A DNA stretch of 64,000 nt from Streptomyces albidoflavus. GTDB lineage: Bacteria; Actinomycetota; Actinomycetes; Streptomycetales; Streptomycetaceae. A program made the translations under genes and the position numbers. This document shows, piece after piece, positions 44,782 through 52,937 of the stretch; position 1 is the stretch's first letter, and the number at the start of each line of letters is the position of its first letter. The stretch lies in contig NZ_JOII01000001.1 of assembly GCF_000719955.1 (NCBI RefSeq), positions 186,001-250,000 on the forward strand, read 5' to 3'. Under the pieces are notes generated by a model. It had not been told where the DNA came from. It saw only the letters and a list, made by a program, of their open reading frames with translations, and did no database searches.

Positions 44782-45178
44782 GGGCGTGCGCCAGGGCCCC
44801 GCACCTGAGTTCGCATCGCTTCTCACCCGTACGGCGCGTGACCGCCGGGCGCCGGGCTTCGTTGGTCCCGGTGTCCGTGCCAGCCAGGGGCGGGCCAGCA
44901 AGAACCACGCGTGGCTTTCACTGGAGCGATGAGACGTGCGGCGCCTGTCCGCACGTCGTGGGACCTCGCTCCAGCGTGACCGGACGGCAGGGGACAGCGG
45001 TCCGGTCACCCCCTGAACGGCCGGCTCCGGGGACGCCCGGAACCGGTCGTCTCGGGCCCCGTCTCCCCGCGCGGGCCCGGCACCGCCTCACCCTCACCTC
45101 CGTACGACTTTCCGGCGCCGCTCCCCTCCCCCGGCGCCGCCGCCCGGCACCCTGGCGCCCGACGACGCCGTGCCGCAT

Positions 45179-45225
45179 CGAAGGGCCCCGCCACGTCCAG
45201 GACGAGGACACGGCGGGGCCCTTCG
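45179..45225. terminator. Inverted repeat, probable terminator
   Basis: Perfect 14-bp arms (45179-45192, 45212-45225) with a 19-nt loop. The 704-nt gap 44782-45485 otherwise contains no convincing gene; an AT-richer stretch around 45338-45420 is the likely promoter and leader region of the surface-protein gene. Confidence 0.6.
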
Positions 45226-45485
45226 CGCGTCCGGAGGCCGGAACTCCCCTTTCTCGCCGGCCCCATCGGCCCCGCCGGGCAATACGGGATCAAGGTGCGG
45301 CAACCAGGACACTGCCCGGGGCATGTGCCAGACCGCGTAAGAATTCTGTGAAGTTCCGTACAACCATTCGTGCGGGCGCACGGTCATCCATGCGAAACAC
45401 CGGCCACTTCCGTGCTTTGTGCGGCGGGCGGCCGCCTTCACCTCCGTACCGCTCTCCAGGCGGTACGCCTACACACGAGGTCTGA

Positions 45486-46526
45486 ATGAAGCTTCGCCGT
45501 GCCATGGCCGTCGCCGCAGCGACCGCCGTCATCAGCCCCGTCGCGCTGCTCGCGGCCCCCGCCGCCTTCGCGACGGACGGACAGCAGGACGGCCAGACCA
45601 GCGAGACCACCCCGGCGCCCACCGCGTCGGAGAGCGAGACGACGGCTCCCGAGGAGCCGGCCGAGCCGCCGACCACCGCCCCGGAGGAGAGCGAGCCGGC
45701 CCCGACCGACTCGGCTCCCGAGGAGGAGACCCCCGGCACCGAGGACCCGAGCGGCGAGCCCACCGAGGAGCCGACCGAGAGCAGCGAGCCGTCGCCGTCC
45801 CCGTCCGACGACGAGGACGACGAGGAGGGTCCCTGGGACTGCGTCGACGAGGACGGGAACGACCTGGCCTCCGACCTGACCGTCGCCGTCTCCGGCCTGC
45901 CCGGCCAGGTCCGCGCCGGCTCGACCCACGAGTTCAAGCTGAGCGCCGCCAACTCCGGCAAGAACACGCTGGAGTCGGTCGAGTGGGGCGCCGCCATCAT
46001 GAACGACGACGACTTCTGGATGGAGGACGGTCTCCTCAGCCACGTCGACCTGGCGTTCTACGACCCCGAGTCGCAGCAGTGGATCTCCTTCTACAAGGAG
46101 GCCGGCATCGGTGTCGCCTTCGGTGAGACCACCCTCAAGGCCGGTCAGACCATCGACATCAAGCTGAAGATGACCCTCTCCAAGGACGCCCCGCTCGGCG
46201 AGGGCTACGCCATCGGCTTCGGCGGCTACCTGGACGAGGACGCCGACTGCTTCGCCAACGCCTACGCCGAGTACGGCTTCACTGTGATCGGCGCGAGCGC
46301 CACCCCGAAGCCGGGTGACGCCAAGGAGAACGAGGGCAAGAAGCCGCAGGGCGGCCTCAAGCCCATCGAGGAGAAGAAGACCCTGGAGCCGACCGGCCAG
46401 CTGGCCGAGACCGGCGCCGGTTCGATGCTGCCGGTCATCGGCCTCGTGGGCGGCGTGACCGTCCTCGCGGGCACCGGCGTCGTCTTCGCCGTCCGCCGTC
46501 GCGGCGGCGTCGGCACCGCCGCCTGA
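45486..46526 (+). CDS. LAETG-type sortase-anchored surface protein
   Basis: 346 residues. Signal peptide with AFA cleavage near 29. A Glu/Pro/Ser/Thr-rich stalk runs from about 32 to 115. A folded domain of about 160 residues follows (LTVAVSGLPGQVRAGSTHEFKL, IKLKMTLSKDAPLGEGYAIGFGG), with two Cys. The sorting signal is LAETG near 310, then a hydrophobic helix (MLPVIGLVGGVTVLAGTGVVFAV) and RRRGG tail. LAxTG is the class E sortase motif of Streptomyces. GAGG lies 8 nt before the ATG. Confidence 0.88.
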   Translation: MKLRRAMAVAAATAVISPVALLAAPAAFATDGQQDGQTSETTPAPTASESETTAPEEPAEPPTTAPEESEPAPTDSAPEEETPGTEDPSGEPTEEPTESSEPSPSPSDDEDDEEGPWDCVDEDGNDLASDLTVAVSGLPGQVRAGSTHEFKLSAANSGKNTLESVEWGAAIMNDDDFWMEDGLLSHVDLAFYDPESQQWISFYKEAGIGVAFGETTLKAGQTIDIKLKMTLSKDAPLGEGYAIGFGGYLDEDADCFANAYAEYGFTVIGASATPKPGDAKENEGKKPQGGLKPIEEKKTLEPTGQLAETGAGSMLPVIGLVGGVTVLAGTGVVFAVRRRGGVGTAA

Positions 46527-46588
46527 TCCACCTCGCACGGTTCCGGCGACGTGCCGGGGCCGTGCGGGGGAAGGCGTGCACACAGCGG

Positions 46589-46629
46589 AGGACCTGCGCT
46601 CGGAGGGGGGCGCAGGTCCTTCGTCGTTT
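46589..46629. terminator. Intrinsic terminator
   Basis: Perfect 11-bp arms (46589-46599, 46610-46620) followed by TCGTCGTTT, between the surface-protein gene and the convergent GMC oxidoreductase. Confidence 0.75.
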
Positions 46630-46656
46630 CCGGAACGGCCCGGACAGGCCCGGGAG

Positions 46657-48540
46657 TTACGCGCCCTCGCCCGGCCGGGCCGGCGCGTCGGCGGGCCGCT
46701 GCTTCGGCGGCATCGCGGGCATCCCGAGGAAGGGCAGGTCGAGCGCGGCGAACGCCTTGGCGGGGACCGCCGGGCGGACCGGCGCGACGGGCGCGATCCG
46801 CTCGTAGGGGTGGCCCTGGGCGGGGCGCGGGTCGGCCTCGCCCTTGTTGGGCCAGAGCGAGGCGGCGCGTTCGGCCTGGGCGGTGATGGTCAGCGAGGGG
46901 TTGACGCCGAGGTTGGCGGAGACCGCGGAGCCGTCGACCACGGTGATGCCGGGGTGGCCGTAGAGCCGGTGGTACGGGTCGATGACGCCCTCGTCGGCGG
47001 TGGCGCCGATGGGGCAGCCGCCCAGGAAGTGGGCGGTGAGCGGGGTGCCCATCAGCTCGCCGATGTTGGAGCCGGCGAAGCCGTTGATCTCGGCGGCGAT
47101 GGCGGTGGCGGCCTCCCCGGCCTCCTTGATCTGCGTCGGGTTGGGCGCGCCGTGGCCCTGGCGGGCGGTGAGCAGGCCCTTGCCGATCCCCTTCGGCTTG
47201 CGGTAGGTGGTCAGGGAGTTGTCCAGGGTCTGCATGACCAGGCCGATGATGGTCCGCTCCGACCAGCGGCGGTTGGAGAGCGAACGGACCACCAGCAGCG
47301 GGTGCTTGGCGCAGTTGGCGAGGAAGCCGGCGACGCGCGAGGAGTTCTCGGCGTACGGCACCTGGAGGATGGTGAGGCCGCCCATGGCGTTGGACTTCTT
47401 GCCGTAGCGGACCGGCTCGATGTGGGTGGAGTCGTTGGGGTGCACCGAGGAGGTGATGGCGACGCCCTTGGTGAAGTCGGCCTTCTCCGCGCCGTGCGCC
47501 TTGCGGTAGCGGCGGTCGGTGGTCTGCGCGCCGACCAGGCCCTCGGAGTTGGTGCGGGTGAGGGTGCCGAGCTTGTCGGAGAGGTGCGGGAGCAGCCCGG
47601 TGTCCTTCATCCGGTGCAGCAGCGTCTGGGTGCCGTAGGTGCCGGCGGCCAGCACGACGCGGCGGGCGGTGAAGGTGCGGCCGCGGCCCTTGCGCTTGGC
47701 GTTGGTGGGCAGGGTGCGGACGGCGAAGCCGCCGCGCGAGTCTTCGGTGACGGCGACCACGGAGGTCATCGGGTGGATGGTGGCCCCGGCCTTCTCGGCG
47801 AGATACAGGTAGTTCTCGTTGAGGGTGTTCTTGGCGCCGTGCCGGCAGCCCGTCATGCACTCGCCGCACTCGCTGCACGCCCGCCGCGAGGGCCCGGCCC
47901 CGCCGAAGTACGGGTCGGGGACCTCCTCGCCGGGCTTGGCGCGGCTCTCCCCCGTCGCGTCCTTGCCGTCGCCGAAGAAGACCCCGACGGGCGCCATGTG
48001 GAAGGTGTCGCCGACGCCCATCTTCTCGGCGGCCGCCTTGAGGTGGACGTCGGAGGGGGTGGTGGTCGGGTTGAGCCGCACGCCGAGCATCTTCTGCGCC
48101 TGTTCGTAGTACGGCTTCAGCTCGTCCTGCCAGTCGGTGATGGCGCCCCACTGGGGGTCGGTGAAGAAGGGCTTCGGCGGCACGTACAGGGTGTTGGCGT
48201 AGTTGAGGGAGCCGCCGCCGACGCCCGCGCCGGCCAGCACCATGACGTTGCCGAGCAGGTGGATGCGCTGGATGCCGAAGAGGCCCAGCGCCGGGGCCCA
48301 CAGGTAGTTCTTCAGGTCCCAGGAGTTGCGCGGCAGGGTGGCGCGGGTGAAGCGGCGCCCGGCCTCCAGGACGCCGACGCGGTACCCCTTCTCGGTCAGC
48401 CGGAGCGCGGAGACGGCCCCGCCGAAGCCGGAGCCGACGATCAGCACGTCGTAGTCGTACCCTTCCCCGTCCGTCGGGGGCGCCGCCGCGGCGGGCTCGG
48501 GGGTGACGTCCCGGCTCTGGGCAGAGCTCTCCTGTGACAT
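46657..48540 (-). CDS. GMC-family FAD oxidoreductase (cholesterol-oxidase-like)
   Basis: 627 residues. FAD-binding DVLIVGSGFGGAVSALRL near 33-50, GAGVGGGSLNYAN near 110, a cysteine-rich CSECGECMTGCRHGAKNTL near 230 and C-terminal GMC blocks (HFLGGCPIGATADEGVIDP, then YGHPGITVVDGSAVSANLGVNPS). It oxidises an alcohol with FAD. The Cys cluster may bind an iron-sulphur centre or a disulphide. GAGGAG precedes the ATG at 48540. Co-directional with the succinate-semialdehyde dehydrogenase 139 nt upstream. Confidence 0.85.
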   Translation of the reverse strand: MSQESSAQSRDVTPEPAAAAPPTDGEGYDYDVLIVGSGFGGAVSALRLTEKGYRVGVLEAGRRFTRATLPRNSWDLKNYLWAPALGLFGIQRIHLLGNVMVLAGAGVGGGSLNYANTLYVPPKPFFTDPQWGAITDWQDELKPYYEQAQKMLGVRLNPTTTPSDVHLKAAAEKMGVGDTFHMAPVGVFFGDGKDATGESRAKPGEEVPDPYFGGAGPSRRACSECGECMTGCRHGAKNTLNENYLYLAEKAGATIHPMTSVVAVTEDSRGGFAVRTLPTNAKRKGRGRTFTARRVVLAAGTYGTQTLLHRMKDTGLLPHLSDKLGTLTRTNSEGLVGAQTTDRRYRKAHGAEKADFTKGVAITSSVHPNDSTHIEPVRYGKKSNAMGGLTILQVPYAENSSRVAGFLANCAKHPLLVVRSLSNRRWSERTIIGLVMQTLDNSLTTYRKPKGIGKGLLTARQGHGAPNPTQIKEAGEAATAIAAEINGFAGSNIGELMGTPLTAHFLGGCPIGATADEGVIDPYHRLYGHPGITVVDGSAVSANLGVNPSLTITAQAERAASLWPNKGEADPRPAQGHPYERIAPVAPVRPAVPAKAFAALDLPFLGMPAMPPKQRPADAPARPGEGA

Positions 48541-48641
48541 GGGCACTCCTCGGTTCGTACGGGCGCGGCCGGCCGGCGCGCGGGACCCCTCCGGCCGTCC
48601 CGTGCCGGGTCGCGGGTCCCCGCGTGCGGCGGGGTGGTGCG

Positions 48642-48671
48642 GGCGCCGGGCGGGTGGGCCGGCCCGGCGCC
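48642..48671. terminator. Inverted repeat downstream of the aldehyde dehydrogenase gene
   Basis: 9-bp arms GGCGCCGGG/CCCGGCGCC (48642-48650, 48663-48671), 8 nt past the stop; no T-tract. Confidence 0.45.
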
Positions 48672-48679
48672 GGGGTGGA

Positions 48680-50296
48680 TCAGCGCAGGCGGAAGAGCTT
48701 CATGGCGCGCAGGCTGCGGGTCATGAACTCGGCGTACTTGGCGTCGTCCATGCCGAACGACGGGGCCATCGGCAGCAGCCGCTGGTGGGCGACGGTCTGC
48801 GGCTCGGTGTACTTGAGGATGCCCTCGGACCCGTGCCGGCGCCCGATCCCGGACTCCTTCATGCCGCCCATCGGCGCCTGCACCGAGCCGTAGGCGGAGG
48901 CGTACGCCTCGTTGACGTTGACGGTGCCGGTGCGCAGGCGGGCGGCGATCGCCCGGCCGCGGCGGCCGTCCTTGGTCCAGACGCTGGAGTTGAGGCCGAA
49001 CGAGGTGGCGTTGGCGCGGGTGATCGCCTCCTCCTCGTCGCGGAAGCGGTAGACGGAGACGACCGGGCCGAAGGTCTCGTCGTTGCAGACCGCCATGGCC
49101 TCCTCGACGCCGTCCAGGATGGTCGGCTCGAAGAAGTACGGGCCGATGTCCGGCCGGGGCTGCCCGCCGGCCAGGACCTTGGCGCCCTTGGCGACGGCCT
49201 CCTCGACGTGGCCGCGGACCGCCTCGAACTGGCGCTCACCGGCGAGTGAGCCCATGTCGGCGCCGTAGGCGAGGGAGTTGCCGAGCCGCATCGCCTTGGT
49301 GAGGGCGGTGAACCGCTCCAGGAAGGCGTCGGCGACCGACTCGTGGACCAGCAGCCGCTCGATGGAGATGCAGAGCTGCCCGGCGGAGGAGAAGCAGGCG
49401 CGGACGGCTCCGGCGGCGGCCTTCTCGATGTCGGCGTCCTCCAGCACCAGCATGGCGTTCTTGCCGCCCAGCTCCAGCGAGCAGCCGATCAGCCGGGCGG
49501 CGGCGCGCTGGGCGACGATCTTGCCGGTGATGGTGGAGCCGGTGAACGAGACGTAGTCGGCGTGCCGGACCACCTCGGTGCCGACGACCTGGCCCTCGCC
49601 GATGACCACCTGGAACACCTCGGCGGGCAGCCCCGCCTCGATGAGCAGGTCACGGCCCCACAGGGCGGTCAGCGCCGTCTCGGTGTCGGGCTTCATCACG
49701 ACGGCGTTGCCGGAGACGAAGGCCGGGAGGGCGTCGCCGACGGAGAGTTCGAAGGGGTAGTTCCACGGCACGATCTGGCCGACGACCCCGCGCGGCTGGC
49801 GCAGCTCGGTGATCTTCGTCAGGACGGGGACGGCGCCGGTGTGCCGCTTGGGCCGCAGGTACGAGGGGGCCTTGCGGCCGTAGTGCCGGGCGGCCAGCGC
49901 GACCGCCTGCACCTCCTCGTGGGCGTGCAGCCGGGCCTTGCCGGTCTCCACCTGGATGAGGTCGAGCACCTCGGCCTGGCGGGCCAGCACCAGGTCGTGG
50001 AAGCGCAGCAGCACGGCGGCGCGGCGGGCGACCGGGGTGGCGGCCCACGCCTCCTGCGCTGCACGGGCCCGCTCGAAGGCGTCCGCGACGTCCTCGGGGG
50101 TCGACTCCGGCAGGTCGGCCAGCTTCTCGCCGGTGAACGGGGCGTGGTTGGCGGTCCGCCCGGAGCCCACCACGTCACGGGTGAGCTGCGCGACCACCTG
50201 GGGAGTCACCACGTCGGCCGCGGTGCGGGTCCCCTGGGGGGCCGGGGCGAGGGGGTTGGTGCCGGTGCGCGCACCGGTGGCCTGCGTCTCCGTCAT
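48680..50296 (-). CDS. gabD2: Succinic semialdehyde dehydrogenase (NADP+)
   Basis: 538 residues, aldehyde dehydrogenase superfamily. Cofactor-site PWNYPFELSVGDALPAFVSGN near 175, FTGSTITGK near 250, catalytic Glu in LELGGKNAMLVLED near 277 and catalytic Cys in FSSAGQLCISIER near 310. Length and the SIERL/NEAYASAYGSVQAPMGG features match actinobacterial GabD2, which oxidises succinic semialdehyde to succinate. The first ~35 residues are an unstructured extension. The 246-nt gap 50297-50542 contains no gene. Confidence 0.88.
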   Translation of the reverse strand: MTETQATGARTGTNPLAPAPQGTRTAADVVTPQVVAQLTRDVVGSGRTANHAPFTGEKLADLPESTPEDVADAFERARAAQEAWAATPVARRAAVLLRFHDLVLARQAEVLDLIQVETGKARLHAHEEVQAVALAARHYGRKAPSYLRPKRHTGAVPVLTKITELRQPRGVVGQIVPWNYPFELSVGDALPAFVSGNAVVMKPDTETALTALWGRDLLIEAGLPAEVFQVVIGEGQVVGTEVVRHADYVSFTGSTITGKIVAQRAAARLIGCSLELGGKNAMLVLEDADIEKAAAGAVRACFSSAGQLCISIERLLVHESVADAFLERFTALTKAMRLGNSLAYGADMGSLAGERQFEAVRGHVEEAVAKGAKVLAGGQPRPDIGPYFFEPTILDGVEEAMAVCNDETFGPVVSVYRFRDEEEAITRANATSFGLNSSVWTKDGRRGRAIAARLRTGTVNVNEAYASAYGSVQAPMGGMKESGIGRRHGSEGILKYTEPQTVAHQRLLPMAPSFGMDDAKYAEFMTRSLRAMKLFRLR

Positions 50297-50542
50297 GAGC
50301 GTGAGCGTACGGCCACCCAGCGCTTTTGGGTACCCGCCGGTAAGTACGTTTCACCCCGCCCTCACATCGCGCCAGCGGTCACTGGCACATATGCGCTGAT
50401 CAGCGGCTTGGCACCGTCAGGAGGCGCGGCGAACTCGATCACGGGCATGTGCGGAATGCGACGGCGCGGGGGCGGGAGGCGCTCGCCCCCGCCCCCTGCC
50501 GGGCCCCGAACCGGCACTGCGCCCGTCCGCCGCGCCAGGGAA

Positions 50543-52501
50543 TCACTTCTTCATCTTCAGGGCGCGTAGCAGCGACTGCGTCCTGCTCAGACCGGGTACG
50601 CCGTCGAGCTGCCGCTCACTCTCCGGGGTCACCCAGCCCAGCGACTTCCAGAACTCCAGGGCCTCCGGCGGGAAGAGCGACTGGAACTCGGTCGCGCTGA
50701 TGGCCACCTCAGGCGCCTCGGCAGTGCTGTGTGGCTGCTCCATGACCCGGTGGTGCTGCCCGGTGTAAAGCTTGAGGACCTTCTCCACGAAGGCGGGACC
50801 CGAAATATCGGGGGCGAAACTCGGAAGGTCACCATCTATGACCTTGTCTCCGTACTTCTCCTTCAGGTCGGCAAAGTGTTTCGGAAGCTTCTCAAGTAGC
50901 TCACTCATGAATTCCGAGCCTGGGGCAAGGATGAAGTTGTTACCCAGAACACCCTTGCGGTATCGGCCCGTAGCCGCCTCCTCCAATTCTCCCTGCGTCG
51001 GGTCCTGATCCGGGTTCTTTCGGTCCAGTTCTTTGTTGACACTGCTCTTGTCGCGCAGCCGTGGGGCGAGAAGGGGAATCTCCTCGCTGCGCATCAGCAC
51101 CTCGGGGGCCGCCGTGAGCTGTACGGAGCCGGGCGCCACGTCGATGTCCATGTACACACCGCCGTACTCCTTCATCACCGTGTAGCGAAGAATGTCGGAG
51201 GACAGGTTGTAGGCCTTCTTGGACTTGGCGCTCTTGTAGAGGTCGTAGTTCTCCTTCCTGCGCGCCTTGTCCTCGCCCGCCTTCTCCTTGACGAACTTGT
51301 CGCTGTCGGTTCGCAGCTTCAGATGGCCCCCGAAATCCTTCTCGAGGCTCTTGAACGCCGAGCTGTTCCCGTCGGTCCACAGGTTCAGCGTCCAGTCGCT
51401 CTCCTCGGCGTTCTCCTTCCACTCCTTCAGGTTGGCTACGGCGGATTCGCTCGGTTTGCTGCCCAGCCAGATGAAGTGCAGGTCCTTCGGCACCGGTACG
51501 CGTCGCGCCGACCGCGCCTTCTCCGCCCCGTTCCAGACCTGCTGCAGGGCGGCGGCCTGGGCGTCGGCCTTCCGGTCGTGCAAGCGCTGGAGCAGCAGCC
51601 GGTAGATGTCAGGCCGGTCCTCCTGCGCCAGATGGCGCACATAGGCGGTGAGTTGCTCCACGTCACCCGAGTGCAGCTCGTTGCGCAGGTGGTCGTGGAG
51701 TTGCAGGCTCTCTCCGCGCGCCGCCTCGGCTCCCTGCCGCTCTTCGGCACGCTCGTCCGTGGCGGCTGTTCCGCCGGGAGCCCGCTGCACCGCCGCCGTG
51801 ATCCCGTCCTGACGCCCTGGTGCCGCTGCCTCCGCCGTCGCCACCCGTTGCACGGGACGGTCACCGCCCGCGGGCCGGTGCCGCCCGTCGTCGCACTTCT
51901 CTCCGTGCTGGTGTCCCGCGCCGGTCGCCTGCTGCCCTTCGGCGGAGACCCGCTGGACGGGCAGGGATCTGGACATGGCCTGGTCGGCCGCGGCGTCCGC
52001 GAACTGTTCACCCCGGTCGCGGGGGCTGGAGATGGACAGTCCGGCGCCGTTGTCCGTGCCGACGGCCGGTTCCGGGTCCAGGGTGTGGGCCAGCTCGTGG
52101 GCCCAGTCCTTCTTACTCATCGAACCGCCGTCGACGATGTGCCCGTCGACGGCGAACGCCCTGGCGTCGACCAGGCCGGCCGCCTTGCGGGCGACCACCC
52201 CGTCGTGCACCCGGACGCCGCCGAAGTCCGCGCCGTCGTAACGCGCTTCCATCTCCTGGCGCAGGGAGGGGTTCAGTGGGCGCGACGGCGACTGAAGGGC
52301 TTCGTTCACGGCTGCCCGCTGCACTTGCGCGGCATGGTCGGCGGCTTCTTGCGAGGGGCCGGCCGATGCCGCCTCCGGCTGAGAGGCGATCCGCTGAAGA
52401 TGGGTCACCCAGTGCGAGTTCAGCCCGACGGCCCGACCCGCGCGGAATGGCCTCGCACCCTCTCGGCCGACCTGCTGGGCGTCTCTGTCGTGCGTGCGCA
52501 C
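50543..52501 (-). CDS. DUF4157 protein with C-terminal TcdB-type glycosyltransferase domain; candidate eCIS effector
   Basis: 652 residues. Residues 62-143 are a DUF4157 domain (PLNPSLRQEMEARYDGADFGGVRVH region, intact HExxH in AHELAHTLD at 135-139). A linker carries three VQR repeats. From about 335 a glycosyltransferase fold appears: DLHFIWLGSKPSES, LNLWTDG near 375, AYNLSSDILRY near 430-440 and DxD D452/D454 in EYGGVYMDIDVAPG, as in clostridial glucosylating toxins. DUF4157 marks cargo of extracellular contractile injection systems. The GTG at 52501 is preferred because GGAGG lies 5 nt before it; an ATG at 52513 is alternative. GC is visibly lower across the transferase part. No eCIS structural gene lies in this window. 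Confidence 0.8.
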   Translation of the reverse strand: MRTHDRDAQQVGREGARPFRAGRAVGLNSHWVTHLQRIASQPEAASAGPSQEAADHAAQVQRAAVNEALQSPSRPLNPSLRQEMEARYDGADFGGVRVHDGVVARKAAGLVDARAFAVDGHIVDGGSMSKKDWAHELAHTLDPEPAVGTDNGAGLSISSPRDRGEQFADAAADQAMSRSLPVQRVSAEGQQATGAGHQHGEKCDDGRHRPAGGDRPVQRVATAEAAAPGRQDGITAAVQRAPGGTAATDERAEERQGAEAARGESLQLHDHLRNELHSGDVEQLTAYVRHLAQEDRPDIYRLLLQRLHDRKADAQAAALQQVWNGAEKARSARRVPVPKDLHFIWLGSKPSESAVANLKEWKENAEESDWTLNLWTDGNSSAFKSLEKDFGGHLKLRTDSDKFVKEKAGEDKARRKENYDLYKSAKSKKAYNLSSDILRYTVMKEYGGVYMDIDVAPGSVQLTAAPEVLMRSEEIPLLAPRLRDKSSVNKELDRKNPDQDPTQGELEEAATGRYRKGVLGNNFILAPGSEFMSELLEKLPKHFADLKEKYGDKVIDGDLPSFAPDISGPAFVEKVLKLYTGQHHRVMEQPHSTAEAPEVAISATEFQSLFPPEALEFWKSLGWVTPESERQLDGVPGLSRTQSLLRALKMKK

Positions 52502-52548
52502 GCATGCCTCCATCGCGTCAAGTGCAGTTGCCGGTGTGCGAGTTCACG

Positions 52549-52794
52549 CTACAGCCCTGCCGCTGGGCGTGCCTCGCCGTCGCGTCGCGCCTCCCCGGAA
52601 CCCGGGCTCGCCCCGGAAACGGGACGGAGCACCTTCACGGCGGCCGCGTTGCCCGCCGTCCGCTGCATCAGCGCGATACGTGCGACGACCCCGCTCTCCG
52701 GGGCAGACCGCTCCACCCCTGCGGCCGCGCTCCGCCCTTCCTCGGTGAGCCCGCGCGTGCCCGCTCTCGCGGCGTCCTCCTGCCCCTCGTTCAT
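52549..52794 (-). CDS. 81-residue companion ORF of the DUF4157 gene
   Basis: MNEGQEDAARAG start with a strong ribosome-binding site (AAAGGAGAA) 3-4 nt before the ATG at 52794. Contains IALMQRTAGNAAAVKVLRP, very like the LQRxAGNxAV segment common at the N-terminus of DUF4157/eCIS-associated proteins. Stops 35 nt before the DUF4157-glycosyltransferase gene, so it is probably co-transcribed. Could be a truncated sibling, an adaptor or chaperone fragment, or a mis-split N-terminus; no frameshift joining them is obvious. Confidence 0.55.
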   Translation of the reverse strand: MNEGQEDAARAGTRGLTEEGRSAAAGVERSAPESGVVARIALMQRTAGNAAAVKVLRPVSGASPGSGEARRDGEARPAAGL

Positions 52795-52937
52795 CCGTTC
52801 TCCTTTGTGGGAGAGGCTGCTCCTCTCCCACCATGCTCCACGGAGAGCGCCGTCGGCGACCGAGGACCGCGATGCGACGGCTCCGCCCGGGGGTCCCGCG
52901 GGCGGAGCGCGGTTCTCCTCGTACGCGTCCCCTGTCC

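Noticed and set aside
44838..45485. Protein-coding frame in the gap before the surface-protein gene
   Set aside because: No homology-like motifs, no ribosome-binding site, and it crosses a terminator-like inverted repeat.
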